From Sneathiella litorea (GTDB lineage: Bacteria; Pseudomonadota; Alphaproteobacteria; Sneathiellales; Sneathiellaceae): a DNA stretch of 64,000 nt. A program made the position numbers and the translations under genes. Location of the stretch: the NCBI RefSeq assembly GCF_009882915.1, contig NZ_WTUW01000002.1, forward strand, positions 993,874 to 1,057,873, given 5' to 3'. This document shows positions 23,821 to 32,724 of the stretch, in pieces; within the stretch, counting starts at the first letter, position 1; each line of letters opens with the position of its first letter. The notes beneath the pieces are model-generated. The model had not been told where the DNA came from. It saw only the letters and a program-made list of their open reading frames with translations, and ran no database searches.

Positions 23821-24593
23821 TGGACGCGCAGATCGAACCCTTTATCAGTCTTCAAAATGTAAAAAAAATATATGGATCCGGCACCAACCAACATCTTGCC
23901 GTATCCGACGTAACGCTGGATATCAATGCAGGGGAGTTAATTTCCATCGTCGGGCCTTCCGGCTGCGGAAAAAGCACGGTGCTGATGATCCTCGCGGGCC
24001 TCATCTCCCATGAAGACGGTCAGGTTCTTATCGGCAACACTGATAACCCCTTCGATGCAAATAGGGATATCGGGATGGTGTTCCAGCAGGATCTCCTGCT
24101 GAAATGGCGAACGGTGATAGACAATATCCTGCTGCCTGCCGAACTTCTAGGGTTGCCCGTTAAGGAGTCCCGAGAAAGAGCCCTGGATCTTATTAATCTT
24201 GTCGGGCTGGACGGTTATGAAGATAAATATCCTAAACAGCTCTCCGGTGGGCAGCGCCAGCGCGTCTCGATCGCCCGGTCGCTTATCCATGATCCCAAAC
24301 TGATCCTGATGGATGAGCCATTCGGCGCATTGGATGCCTTAACCCGAGAGAAAATGAATCTGGAATTGCTCCGTATCTGGGAGAAAAGCCAGAAAACAAT
24401 CCTCTTTGTGACCCACGGCATCAGTGAAGCGGTCCTGCTCGGCTCCCGCGTTGCGGTTCTGACTGCGGGCCCGGCCCGCATGGCCGCGAATATTCCCATC
24501 GAACTGCCCTACCCCCGGACACTTGAGATGAAAACCCATGAGGAATTTGGCAAATACTGCCGCGAAATTTATGACCTTTTGGGAATGGCGTAG
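23820..24593 (+). CDS. ABC transporter ATP-binding protein (SsuB/TauB type)
   Basis: A 257-residue ATPase with Walker A GPSGCGKST, Q-loop MVFQQDLLLKWRTV, signature LSGGQRQRVSIARSL, Walker B LILMDEPFGALD and switch histidine FVTHGISEAV. It is a complete partner for the permease and binding protein upstream. The gene is coupled by a one-base overlap. Confidence 0.92.
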   Translation: MDAQIEPFISLQNVKKIYGSGTNQHLAVSDVTLDINAGELISIVGPSGCGKSTVLMILAGLISHEDGQVLIGNTDNPFDANRDIGMVFQQDLLLKWRTVIDNILLPAELLGLPVKESRERALDLINLVGLDGYEDKYPKQLSGGQRQRVSIARSLIHDPKLILMDEPFGALDALTREKMNLELLRIWEKSQKTILFVTHGISEAVLLGSRVAVLTAGPARMAANIPIELPYPRTLEMKTHEEFGKYCREIYDLLGMA

Positions 24594-24625
24594 TTGTTGG
24601 AGTGACAAAATCGATAGGGACTAGA

Positions 24626-25339
24626 ATGACAAAGACAAGAAAAAATCCGCTCGGTTCCGGCCTGATGATGTTCTGGGCTGATATAGAAAGAGCCCATATT
24701 CTTCGGTATCAGGAATGGCACAACTGTGAACATATACCAGAACGCGTCTCCATCCCCGGGTTTCGGAATGGACGACGGTATCGTTCGTTCGATCATGATG
24801 CGCAGTTTGTCATGTTTTATGAAACGGACGCGCCCTCAATATTCAATTCAGAGCCTTACCTGAAGGCATTGAACAACCCAACCCCCTGGACGAAAGAGGC
24901 GCTCACATATTTTCGCGAACCTGTCCGTAACATATATGAATTGATTAATTGCAAAGGCGGACCTGCTGAGTTTGTGTCCCCTTACCTTGCAACATTACGC
25001 TTCAATCTTCAAACTTCCGGGGAAGAAGAACTGTTGGCCGCCTATTCCGATATATGGCTAACGGCGCTTTGCGATCTCGACCATGTCACCGAAGCCCGGC
25101 TCTATCAGGTGGATGAGGAAATCTCCAGCATCATGACGTCAGAGAGAAAAATCTATGGTGGTGGACCCGGCCAGCAGAAATATCTCGCCTTTATCGCGGC
25201 TGATCGTCCATTTGAAGAGATCGGCAATCCGATTATGGCAGCTTCAGAAAAAATATTCGGCGATAACAGCGGCCGGATTGATGAATTCACAAATCTTTCC
25301 TGGCTTGAAATCAGCCATGAAAAAACATCCGACAAATAA
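24626..25339 (+). CDS. EthD-like dimeric alpha-beta barrel protein
   Basis: A 237-residue protein made of two similar halves. Each carries a ferredoxin-like strand-helix unit: LMMFWADIERAHILRYQEWHNCEHIPERVSIPGFRNGRRYRS in the first, and QQKYLAFIAADRPFEEI..NLSWLEI near the end of the second. The motif EWHNCEHIPERV resembles the EW.D.EHIPER signature of EthD-like proteins. Function is unknown; such proteins often serve as isomerases or accessory factors in catabolic operons. The ATG at 24626 with AGGGA upstream is preferred over the GTG at 24602. Confidence 0.6.
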   Translation: MTKTRKNPLGSGLMMFWADIERAHILRYQEWHNCEHIPERVSIPGFRNGRRYRSFDHDAQFVMFYETDAPSIFNSEPYLKALNNPTPWTKEALTYFREPVRNIYELINCKGGPAEFVSPYLATLRFNLQTSGEEELLAAYSDIWLTALCDLDHVTEARLYQVDEEISSIMTSERKIYGGGPGQQKYLAFIAADRPFEEIGNPIMAASEKIFGDNSGRIDEFTNLSWLEISHEKTSDK

Positions 25340-25360
25340 ATAAGCCCACAGGGGGAAAAA

Positions 25361-26209
25361 ATGAAACTGGTTCGCTACGGAGAAAAAGGTGCTGAAAAGC
25401 CGGGCATTCTGGACGCATCCGGAAAAATTCGCGACTTGAGCGGGATTGTTGATGATATAGATGGGACGACAATAGCGCCGACTTCACTGGAGAAACTCGC
25501 CTCTGTCGATATTGACGAATTGCCCGTTGTTAATGGTCAGGTTCGTCTTGGGGCCTGTGTCGGAAATGTCGGCAAGATAGTCTGCGTCGGCCTGAACTAT
25601 TCCGATCATGCCAAAGAAGCGAACCTTCCTATACCGAAAGAGCCAATCATCTTTATGAAGGCGACCACGTCCATAAATGGGCCCTATGATGACGTTGAAC
25701 TGCCGGCGTCGTCCACGAAGCTGGACTGGGAAGTTGAGCTTGGGTTTGCGATTGGAAAGCGCGCTAAGAATGTGTCCGAAGCCGATGCACTTGACTATGT
25801 AGCCGGGTATTTCATTGTCAATGAACTCTCGGAAAGAGAATGGCAGGCAGAGCGCGAAGGCCAGTGGACCAAAGGCAAAAGCCACGATACATTCGCACCG
25901 TTAGGGCCCTGGTTCGTCACTGCCGATGAAATTGCAGATCCGGGCGACCTGAACCTCAAACTTGCTGTCAACGGGGAAACACGCCAGAACGGCTCTACAA
26001 AAACCATGATATTTGGAGTCGCGGAAGTGTTAAGCTATATTAGTGGCTTTATGACGCTGGAGCCCGGTGATGTCATCTCAACAGGAACCCCGCCGGGTGT
26101 GGGCCTCGGCATGAAGCCCCCTCTCTATCTGAAGGACGGAGACCGCATGCATCTAGAAATCAACGGCCTCGGTCACCAGCAGCAACTTGTTGTCAAAAAA
26201 GCAGAATAA
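25361..26209 (+). CDS. Fumarylacetoacetate hydrolase (FAH) family protein
   Basis: A 282-residue FAH-fold enzyme. A short N-terminal domain (KLVRYGEKGAEKPGILDASG) precedes the catalytic core with VGLNYSDHAKEAN, IIFMKATTSINGPYDD, the metal ligands in DWEVELGFAIGK and the tail motif LEPGDVISTGTPPGVG. The third metal ligand, an aspartate in the usual NDVSARD motif, is glutamate here (NELSERE). Family members cleave or hydrate acylpyruvates and 2-keto-3-deoxy acids. GGGGG lies 7 nt before the ATG. It probably acts near the end of the pathway encoded by this operon. Confidence 0.87.
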   Translation: MKLVRYGEKGAEKPGILDASGKIRDLSGIVDDIDGTTIAPTSLEKLASVDIDELPVVNGQVRLGACVGNVGKIVCVGLNYSDHAKEANLPIPKEPIIFMKATTSINGPYDDVELPASSTKLDWEVELGFAIGKRAKNVSEADALDYVAGYFIVNELSEREWQAEREGQWTKGKSHDTFAPLGPWFVTADEIADPGDLNLKLAVNGETRQNGSTKTMIFGVAEVLSYISGFMTLEPGDVISTGTPPGVGLGMKPPLYLKDGDRMHLEINGLGHQQQLVVKKAE

Positions 26210-26216
26210 ATTCAAC

Positions 26217-27836
26217 ATGTTGAAATCAGGTAGCTCCAGAGATTTTGGTGAATTCGATATTGTAATTATTGGTGCAGGATCGGCAGGTTGTGTGCTCGCC
26301 AACAGGCTGAGCGCGGACGCAAGTACCCGCGTTTTGCTGGTTGAAGCCGGGGGTAGTGACAACCGGTTTTGGGTTCATGTCCCCGTCGGATACCTCTATT
26401 GCATGGGAAATCCGAAAACGGACTGGTGCTACAAGACCGAGCCGGAAGCCGGTCTCAATGGGCGGTCCCTCGCCTATCCGCGCGGTAAATTGATTGGCGG
26501 CTGCTCCTCCATCAATGGCATGATTTACATGCGGGGTCAGGCCCGCGATTATGATATTTGGCGCCAGCTCGGGAATGTCGGCTGGGGCTGGGACGACTTG
26601 CTGCCGTATTTCAAGAAATCCGAACATCACTTTAACGGCGCGGATGAGTTCCACGGCACGGACGGGGAATTGCTGGTAGAGGAACAACGTCTCTCCTGGC
26701 CGGTGCTGGATGCGGTACGCGAAGCTGCAGAAGAACTCGGCATCACCCCAACCGAAGACTTCAATGCGGGAGATAATGAGGGCTCGGGGTACTTTCCGGT
26801 TAATCAGAAAAAGGGGATCCGCTGGAATGCGAGAAAGGCATTTCTGGATCCGGTCCGCAACCGACACAACCTCACGGTTCTGAAAAATGCCCAGGTCGAA
26901 AGACTGTTATTTGATGGCAAACGTGTCGTCGGGGTCGAGTTTCGACGCAACAACATTGTTGAGAAAGTAACGGCCCGAAAGGAAGTGGTTCTTTCCGCCG
27001 GTTCCATTGGCACCCCGCAAATCCTGCAGTTATCCGGCATAGGGCCTTCCAAGATATTAAAGGAGAAATCGGTCCCTATCGTTCATGAGCTGAAAGGTGT
27101 TGGCGAGAATCTTCAGGATCATCTGCAAATCAGGACCATTTTCGGCATCGAGGGGGCAGCCACGCTAAACGAACGCTCCAACAGCATTTTGGGGAAACTA
27201 TCAATTGCCGCTGAATATTTCCTGAAACGGTCCGGGCCAATGGCAATGGCCCCCAGCCAGCTTGGCATATTCACGAAATCATCGGCTGAATACGAAACTG
27301 CCAACATTGAGTATCATGTGCAGCCGTTGTCACTGGACGCATTCGGAGAGCCATTGCATAAGTTCCCGGCAATAACTGTATCCGTCTGTAATCTACGTCC
27401 TGAAAGCCGCGGCACATGCCATATAAAAAGCAATGACCCGCGCGATTTCCCCGCAATCCAGCCCAATTATCTGTCAACCGTTAACGACCGGAATGTCGCT
27501 GTGGATAGTATCCTGCATGCCCGAAAGCTTATGGCGACCGAAAGAATGACCGAGTTTTCCCCGGTGGAACTAAAGCCCGGAACCGATATTTATGAGCCCG
27601 AAGCTCTAGCGAAAGCCGCGGGAGATATTGCGACAACAATTTTTCACCCAGTCGGGACAGCAAAAATGGGGAGTGACGAAACCGCCGTAGTCGATGACCA
27701 GTTGAGGGTTCACGGGATTGGTGGATTACGCATTGTCGATGCCTCCATCATGCCAACAATAACCTCGGGCAACACTCATGCCCCCGTGACCATGATCGCC
27801 GAAAAGGCGGCGGACCTCATTGCCGGCAAACATTAA
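26217..27836 (+). CDS. GMC-family FAD-dependent oxidoreductase (choline dehydrogenase-like)
   Basis: A 539-residue flavoprotein with the dinucleotide motif IVIIGAGSAGCVLANRLS, the GMC signature 1 region PRGKLIGGCSSINGMIYMRG, signature 2 GSIGTPQILQLSGIGP, and the catalytic end HPVGTAKMG..GNTHAPVTMIAEKAADLI (His and Asn/His pair). It oxidises an alcohol, and the likely partner is a quinone or cytochrome. The ATG at 26217 comes 7 nt after the FAH stop; the ribosome binding site is weak. It is the last gene of the TetR-linked operon. Confidence 0.88.
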   Translation: MLKSGSSRDFGEFDIVIIGAGSAGCVLANRLSADASTRVLLVEAGGSDNRFWVHVPVGYLYCMGNPKTDWCYKTEPEAGLNGRSLAYPRGKLIGGCSSINGMIYMRGQARDYDIWRQLGNVGWGWDDLLPYFKKSEHHFNGADEFHGTDGELLVEEQRLSWPVLDAVREAAEELGITPTEDFNAGDNEGSGYFPVNQKKGIRWNARKAFLDPVRNRHNLTVLKNAQVERLLFDGKRVVGVEFRRNNIVEKVTARKEVVLSAGSIGTPQILQLSGIGPSKILKEKSVPIVHELKGVGENLQDHLQIRTIFGIEGAATLNERSNSILGKLSIAAEYFLKRSGPMAMAPSQLGIFTKSSAEYETANIEYHVQPLSLDAFGEPLHKFPAITVSVCNLRPESRGTCHIKSNDPRDFPAIQPNYLSTVNDRNVAVDSILHARKLMATERMTEFSPVELKPGTDIYEPEALAKAAGDIATTIFHPVGTAKMGSDETAVVDDQLRVHGIGGLRIVDASIMPTITSGNTHAPVTMIAEKAADLIAGKH

Positions 27837-28182
27837 TTGAAGTTCGACCGACATATTGATCCTGAAGAATAATTATGCAGCAAAGATTTTGGTTCAATGG
27901 CTGAAGTCGTGTCGACCTCCATTCCGATATACGCAATTTAAAAGCGGGCCATATCAAATTTTCAGCTGTCATTTTCTCTCTATTCGACAGTGAGCCGTTT
28001 CAGCCCGCCCAATTCACGACGAATTTGATTTCCCAGAATCTCGAGACCAAACTTTTCAGAATTAAGCCGTAAGCTGCGAGTGAGGCGAACTTGACACTTT
28101 CGTCTGATATTGAAATAAGACTTACTAACTGAGCAACGCTTGCTTAAAGTAAAGCCAGCGCAGAAAAATTAAGGGGATATCG
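27837..28182. other. Intergenic region between the catabolic operon and the CDP-sugar cassette
   Basis: No complete gene is seen. On the minus strand from about 28066 to 27980 a 28-codon stretch ending in a stop reads like protein (LNSEKFGLEILGNQIRRELG..), possibly a remnant of a lost gene; I do not recognise the family. The right end holds the promoter of the sugar cassette. Confidence 0.3.
28091..28119 (+). promoter_or_regulatory. Candidate sigma-70 promoter of the CDP-sugar cassette
   Basis: TTGACA (28091-28096) is a perfect -35, and AATAAG at 17-bp spacing matches four of six -10 positions. The predicted leader is about 55 nt and ends in AAGGGGA before the TTG start of rfbF. Confidence 0.5.
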
Positions 28183-28956
28183 TTGAAAGCAGTCATCTTA
28201 GCCGGCGGGCTCGGCACTCGTATTTCAGAAGAATCCCACCTCAAGCCAAAGCCCATGATTGAAATCGGGAATTATCCGATTTTATGGCATATCATGAAGA
28301 TCTATTCCCATTACGGCATACATGATTTCGTCATCTGCCTCGGCTACCGCAGTTACGTCATCAAGGAATATTTCGCAAACTATTTCCTGCATCGCTCTGA
28401 TGTCACTTTCGATCTAGAAAGCAATCAGATCACCTATCACAAAGCGAAAGCGGAACCTTGGCGCGTCACGCTGGTGGAGACTGGCGAAAACACAATGACG
28501 GGAGGTCGGTTGAAGCGCGTTGCGAGCTATCTTGAGCCGAATGAAACTTTTTGCATGACCTATGGCGACGGTGTCGCCGACGTTGATATTGCGAAGCTTA
28601 TTTCATTTCACAAGACTGAAGGACGCGAGGCCACCCTGACGGCAGTTGCGCCGCCCGGACGGTTTGGGGCAACCGTAATCGAAAATGGCGCAGTGAAGGA
28701 ATTTGTAGAAAAGCCCGCGGGCGACAACGGCTTGATTAACGGGGGCTTCTTCGTGCTGGAACCTTCTGTCCTCGCCCGAATTTCCGGCGATGACATGCCG
28801 TGGGAGAACGACCCGCTCACGAGTCTTGCCGCAGACAATGAACTTTCCGCCTATCGCCATCGCGGATTCTGGCAGCCAATGGACACCCTGCGGGAGAAAA
28901 ACTACCTGGAACAGCTTTGGGCAAATGACAAGGCGCCCTGGCGGGTCTGGGATTAG
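28183..28956 (+). CDS. rfbF: Glucose-1-phosphate cytidylyltransferase
   Basis: A 257-residue nucleotidyltransferase making CDP-glucose from CTP and glucose-1-phosphate. The N-terminal motif MKAVILAGGLGTRISEESHL.KPKPMIEIG is diagnostic for RfbF (the EES insert separates it from RmlA). FCMTYGDGVADVD holds the metal-binding aspartate. The start is TTG, supported by AAGGGGA at 6 nt. It is the first gene of a five-gene cassette. Confidence 0.95.
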   Translation: MKAVILAGGLGTRISEESHLKPKPMIEIGNYPILWHIMKIYSHYGIHDFVICLGYRSYVIKEYFANYFLHRSDVTFDLESNQITYHKAKAEPWRVTLVETGENTMTGGRLKRVASYLEPNETFCMTYGDGVADVDIAKLISFHKTEGREATLTAVAPPGRFGATVIENGAVKEFVEKPAGDNGLINGGFFVLEPSVLARISGDDMPWENDPLTSLAADNELSAYRHRGFWQPMDTLREKNYLEQLWANDKAPWRVWD

Positions 28957-28969
28957 GCGTTAGGACCGA

Positions 28970-30046
28970 ATGATGACCCTCTCCACAGTAAATCCCGATT
29001 TCTGGAAAGGACGCCGGGTCCTTCTTACCGGTCATAGTGGCTTCAAAGGCGCCTGGGCGGCACTCTGGCTCTGCCGGATGGGGGCAGAGGTTACAGGGGT
29101 ATCACTGCCGCCAGAAGGCAACTTCTCCCTTTATGACAGCATCAAAGACCAATTGACGCTTAACTCGAACTTTATCGATATTCGCGATGCAGAAAAACTC
29201 AATGCCGTCGTCAAAAAGAGCAACCCGGAAATTATTCTTCATATGGCGGCACAGGCACTGGTGCGGCGCTCCTACCGCGAACCTGTAAATACGTATGAAA
29301 CCAATGTCATGGGCACAGCTAACTTGCTGGAAGCAATGCGGGATTTAGCTGAGCTGAAAGCCGCACTAATCATTACAAGTGACAAGGTTTACAGAAACAA
29401 CGAGGATGGCCACGCCTTCCGGGAAACCGACCCCTTGGGCGGTGATGACCCGTATTCAGCCTCCAAGGCGGCCTGCGAAATTACAACGGCCTCCTTTGCC
29501 AAGAGTTTTTTCAATGACAAGGGTATTCCTATTGCCACTGCGCGTGCGGGGAATGTGATTGGCGGCGGCGATTTTTCAGAAGATCGGCTTATACCTGATA
29601 TCTGGCGCGCCGCACGAGAGGGCGAAAGCGTTACCCTACGTTATCCTGGCGCCACACGTCCCTGGCAGCATGTACTGGAATCTGTTTCCGGTTACCTTGT
29701 TTACCTGCAGGCACTGGCAGGTGACGATGGTGCACACCTCCCTAAGTCGCTGAATTTCGGACCGCAAGGTGGAGAAGTAGTTACGGTTGGTGAAATTGCT
29801 CTCGAAGTTCAAAAGGCTTTCGGGATCGATAGCAACTGGTCGCTGGTGAATAGCGCACAACCGCCGGAAAAATCCTATCTTGCACTAGACGCATCGCTCG
29901 CCCATAAAGCCTTGGGCTGGCAATCAAAATGGGCTCCTTCGGAAACACTGACAAAAACAGTCGAATGGTATAAGGCATTTAGCGAGACACCCGATATCTA
30001 TTCTTTCACCCTCTCGCAAATTGATGAGTATGAGGATATTTCATGA
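28970..30046 (+). CDS. rfbG: CDP-glucose 4,6-dehydratase
   Basis: A 358-residue extended SDR turning CDP-glucose into CDP-4-keto-6-deoxyglucose. It has the Rossmann motif LLTGHSGFKGAWAALWL, typical of RfbG, the active-site TSDKVYRNNE and the YSASK pair. It starts 13 nt after rfbF, and its stop overlaps the methyltransferase start by 4 nt. The product is the branch point for many bacterial deoxy sugars. Confidence 0.95.
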   Translation: MMTLSTVNPDFWKGRRVLLTGHSGFKGAWAALWLCRMGAEVTGVSLPPEGNFSLYDSIKDQLTLNSNFIDIRDAEKLNAVVKKSNPEIILHMAAQALVRRSYREPVNTYETNVMGTANLLEAMRDLAELKAALIITSDKVYRNNEDGHAFRETDPLGGDDPYSASKAACEITTASFAKSFFNDKGIPIATARAGNVIGGGDFSEDRLIPDIWRAAREGESVTLRYPGATRPWQHVLESVSGYLVYLQALAGDDGAHLPKSLNFGPQGGEVVTVGEIALEVQKAFGIDSNWSLVNSAQPPEKSYLALDASLAHKALGWQSKWAPSETLTKTVEWYKAFSETPDIYSFTLSQIDEYEDIS

Positions 30047-31281
30047 TGAGCCCCCTTACCTGCCGTTTCTGTGATCAGGAACTAACCCGGACGTTTGTAG
30101 ATTTAGGCTCAACACCACTTGCCAACAGCTACTTGCGGGAAGAACGCGACATTGCCGCGGAGAAATCCTATCCCCTTCATGCCCGCGTATGTGTGAACTG
30201 TTTTCTGGTACAAGTTGAAGATGTCGTACCGGCAGAAGATATTTTCTCTGATTATGCATATTTCTCTTCCTTCTCAAGTAGCTGGGTTGAACATGCAAAG
30301 GCCTATGCGGAAAAGCTCTCAGAGCAGCTAGGCCTCAACCGAGATTCCCTTGTTATCGAAATTGCCAGCAATGACGGCTATCTATTAAAACATTTTGTCG
30401 ACAGGGGTATTCCAGTTCTCGGTATTGAGCCCGCTGCAAACGTCGCAAAAGCAGCGGAGGCCGTTGGTGTTAAGACTGAAGTAGCCTTTTTCGGGGTAGA
30501 GACAGCAAAACGGATAGTCGCTGAAAAGGGTCAAGCGGATCTGATGGCGGCCAACAATGTGATGGCGCATGTGCCGGATATCAACGATTTTATAGGCGGC
30601 GTTCCAGTACTTCTGGCGGAATCCGGCGTCTTCACCATCGAATTTCCGCACCTCCTGAACCTGATCAACAAGGTCCAGTTTGACACTATTTATCATGAAC
30701 ATTACTCCTATCTCTCCCTGCTGACGGTAGAGAAAATCCTAGGCGCACACGGCCTGAAAGTCTTCGATGTTGAGGAATTGACAACCCATGGGGGGTCACT
30801 GCGTGTTTATGCCTGTCACAAGGGTGCAAGCAAATATTCAGAAACAGCCCGATTAGCCGCGCTTCATTCAAAAGAGGCAGCGGCGGGCCTCCACACCCCT
30901 GCTGCCTATCAGAATTTCACGCCCCGGGTTGAAAAAGTGCGCGATGACCTTCTCTCCTTCCTGCACAATGCCAAAGCCGCAGGAAAGAAAGTTGCGGGTT
31001 ATGGTGCGGCGGCCAAGGGAAATACCCTGCTTAATTATTGTGGCATCGGGCCGGATCTCATCGACTTTGTTGTTGATCGTAATCCCGAAAAGCAGGGGAC
31101 TTTATTGCCGGGAAGCCATATTCCTGTTTTCGCACCCGACAGGATTTGGCGGGAAAAGCCTGACTATGTGCTGATCCTGCCCTGGAACCTCGCAGATGAA
31201 ATATCAATGGAAATGACGGCTATCAAGGATTGGGGCGGTGGTTTCGTCATTCCTATTCCGGAGCTTGAGATCCTTTCATGA
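30043..31281 (+). CDS. Nucleotide-sugar C-methyltransferase (TylC3/NovU-like)
   Basis: A 412-residue protein with the three-part layout of sugar C-methyltransferases. An N-terminal zinc module is seen at C7-x2-C10 and C-V-N-C near residue 50; the SAM domain has VIEIASNDGYLLKHF and GIEPAANVAKAAEAVGV; and a C-terminal Methyltransf_14 domain has VAGYGAAAKGNTLLNYCGIG. The family methylates carbon next to the keto group, usually C3 of a 4-keto-6-deoxy sugar. The substrate here should be the RfbG product. Confidence 0.88.
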   Translation: MMSPLTCRFCDQELTRTFVDLGSTPLANSYLREERDIAAEKSYPLHARVCVNCFLVQVEDVVPAEDIFSDYAYFSSFSSSWVEHAKAYAEKLSEQLGLNRDSLVIEIASNDGYLLKHFVDRGIPVLGIEPAANVAKAAEAVGVKTEVAFFGVETAKRIVAEKGQADLMAANNVMAHVPDINDFIGGVPVLLAESGVFTIEFPHLLNLINKVQFDTIYHEHYSYLSLLTVEKILGAHGLKVFDVEELTTHGGSLRVYACHKGASKYSETARLAALHSKEAAAGLHTPAAYQNFTPRVEKVRDDLLSFLHNAKAAGKKVAGYGAAAKGNTLLNYCGIGPDLIDFVVDRNPEKQGTLLPGSHIPVFAPDRIWREKPDYVLILPWNLADEISMEMTAIKDWGGGFVIPIPELEILS

Positions 31282-31814
31282 ACTTCGCGGAAACGGAAAT
31301 TTCAGGGGTCTATCTAGTCGAGCCCGAGTTCATTGAGGATAATCGCGGTTATTTTACACGGAGTTTCTGCGAAGAGGAATTCGCTGCTGCCGGGATTAAT
31401 TTTCTGCCCGTTCAAAGCAATGTCTCCTATAATAAAAAAGCATATACATTGCGCGGAATGCATTTTCATGCGGCGCCCTATGCAGAGACAAAACTCGTGC
31501 GGTGCAGTGCTGGAAAAGTTTTTGATGTTGCCGTGGACATCCGCCCGAACTCCCCATCTTTTAAAAAATGGGTGGGATGTGAGCTTAGCCGGAAAAATGG
31601 CCGTGCTCTCTTTATTCCGGCGGGATGCGCCCACGGTTTTCTTACCTTGGAGGATGATAGTGAAGTTTCCTACCAGATGAGCCCCGCCTATACAGCCGGC
31701 CATGATTGCGGATTTTGCTGGGATGATCCCGCCATCGGCATTACCTGGCCAGGAGAGCCAAAGGTGATTTCTACTCGCGATGCTGATCTTCCCTCTCTGG
31801 ACGAGGCTATCTGA
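31278..31814 (+). CDS. rfbC: 4-keto-6-deoxy-sugar 3- or 3,5-epimerase (RmlC-like)
   Basis: A 178-residue cupin epimerase. It shows ENRGYFTRSFCEEEF near the N-terminus, LRGMHFHAAPYAETKLVRC with the catalytic histidine, and VAVDIRPNSPSFKKWVG plus FIPAGCAHGF. RmlC acts on dTDP sugars, but in this cassette the partner should be a CDP sugar. Whether it inverts C3, C5 or both cannot be read from the sequence. It overlaps both neighbours (4 nt and 1 nt). Confidence 0.87.
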   Translation: MNFAETEISGVYLVEPEFIEDNRGYFTRSFCEEEFAAAGINFLPVQSNVSYNKKAYTLRGMHFHAAPYAETKLVRCSAGKVFDVAVDIRPNSPSFKKWVGCELSRKNGRALFIPAGCAHGFLTLEDDSEVSYQMSPAYTAGHDCGFCWDDPAIGITWPGEPKVISTRDADLPSLDEAI

Positions 31815-32713
31815 TGAAACGCTGTCTGGTTACCGGCGCAACAGGCTTTATCGGGTCCCATGTGGTTCACCAACTGCTGGGTGAAGGGTGGCAGGTTCTT
31901 TCTGTCTCGCGTAACGCGGCACCAACGATCTCGCAAAACCATAAGCATATCGCGCTTGACCTGCATGATCCTGCGGCGGTGGAACAAGTCGTTGAAAGCC
32001 AGCGACCGAGCCACCTAATCCACCTTGCATGGGAAGCGACACCCGGTAAATTCTGGCATTCAAAGGAGAATTTTCGTTGGGTTTCTTCCAGCGCCTTCCT
32101 CCTCGATGCGTTTATTCGCCATGGCGGAGAAAAGGCAGTTCTGGCAGGGAGTTGCGCAGAATATAAATGGGAAAACCGCCCACTCGATGAAGAAAAATCA
32201 CCGCTCAACGCGACAACCTATTATTCCGCCTCCAAGCTCGCATTCAAAGACCTTGCAGAGGTTATCGCGAGAGATATCTCGCTCATCTGGGCGCGGATTT
32301 TCTTCCCGTATGGCCCAGATGAGGATCAGAATAAACTTATCTCCTATATTTTCCGGGAAATTTCCGCGGACCGCCTACCCGTCATCCAGACCCCGGACCG
32401 CGCTGTCGACATGATCCATGTTGAGGACGTCTCGGCAGCCTTGGAAAAGCTCGCTGCATCGGATGCAACGGGTACCATCAATATTTGCTCCGGAAACGCA
32501 CATCTCCCTCATGAAATCGCGCTTGAATTTTCTAAATTGATGGGAAAGCCGGCATTGGAAAAGAGCCTGCGCAACAGCGTTGAAACACATCACGCAATTA
32601 TAACTATCCGCGGTACCAACAAAAAATTGGCGGACCTGATGGGCGGACAGCTCCGGAATACTCTCGCTCAGGGTCTTCGCACATATTTACCGCCTAGCAG
32701 TACGGCTAAATAA
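31814..32713 (+). CDS. NAD(P)-dependent sugar 4-ketoreductase/epimerase
   Basis: A 299-residue extended SDR with CLVTGATGFIGSHVVHQLL at the N-terminus, the serine region VLAGSCAEYKW and the catalytic YSASK. It is the last gene of the cassette, and a C4 keto reduction is the expected final step. It shares one base with the epimerase stop (TGATG). Confidence 0.82.
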   Translation: MKRCLVTGATGFIGSHVVHQLLGEGWQVLSVSRNAAPTISQNHKHIALDLHDPAAVEQVVESQRPSHLIHLAWEATPGKFWHSKENFRWVSSSAFLLDAFIRHGGEKAVLAGSCAEYKWENRPLDEEKSPLNATTYYSASKLAFKDLAEVIARDISLIWARIFFPYGPDEDQNKLISYIFREISADRLPVIQTPDRAVDMIHVEDVSAALEKLAASDATGTINICSGNAHLPHEIALEFSKLMGKPALEKSLRNSVETHHAIITIRGTNKKLADLMGGQLRNTLAQGLRTYLPPSSTAK

Positions 32714-32724
32714 TATCAATAGGT

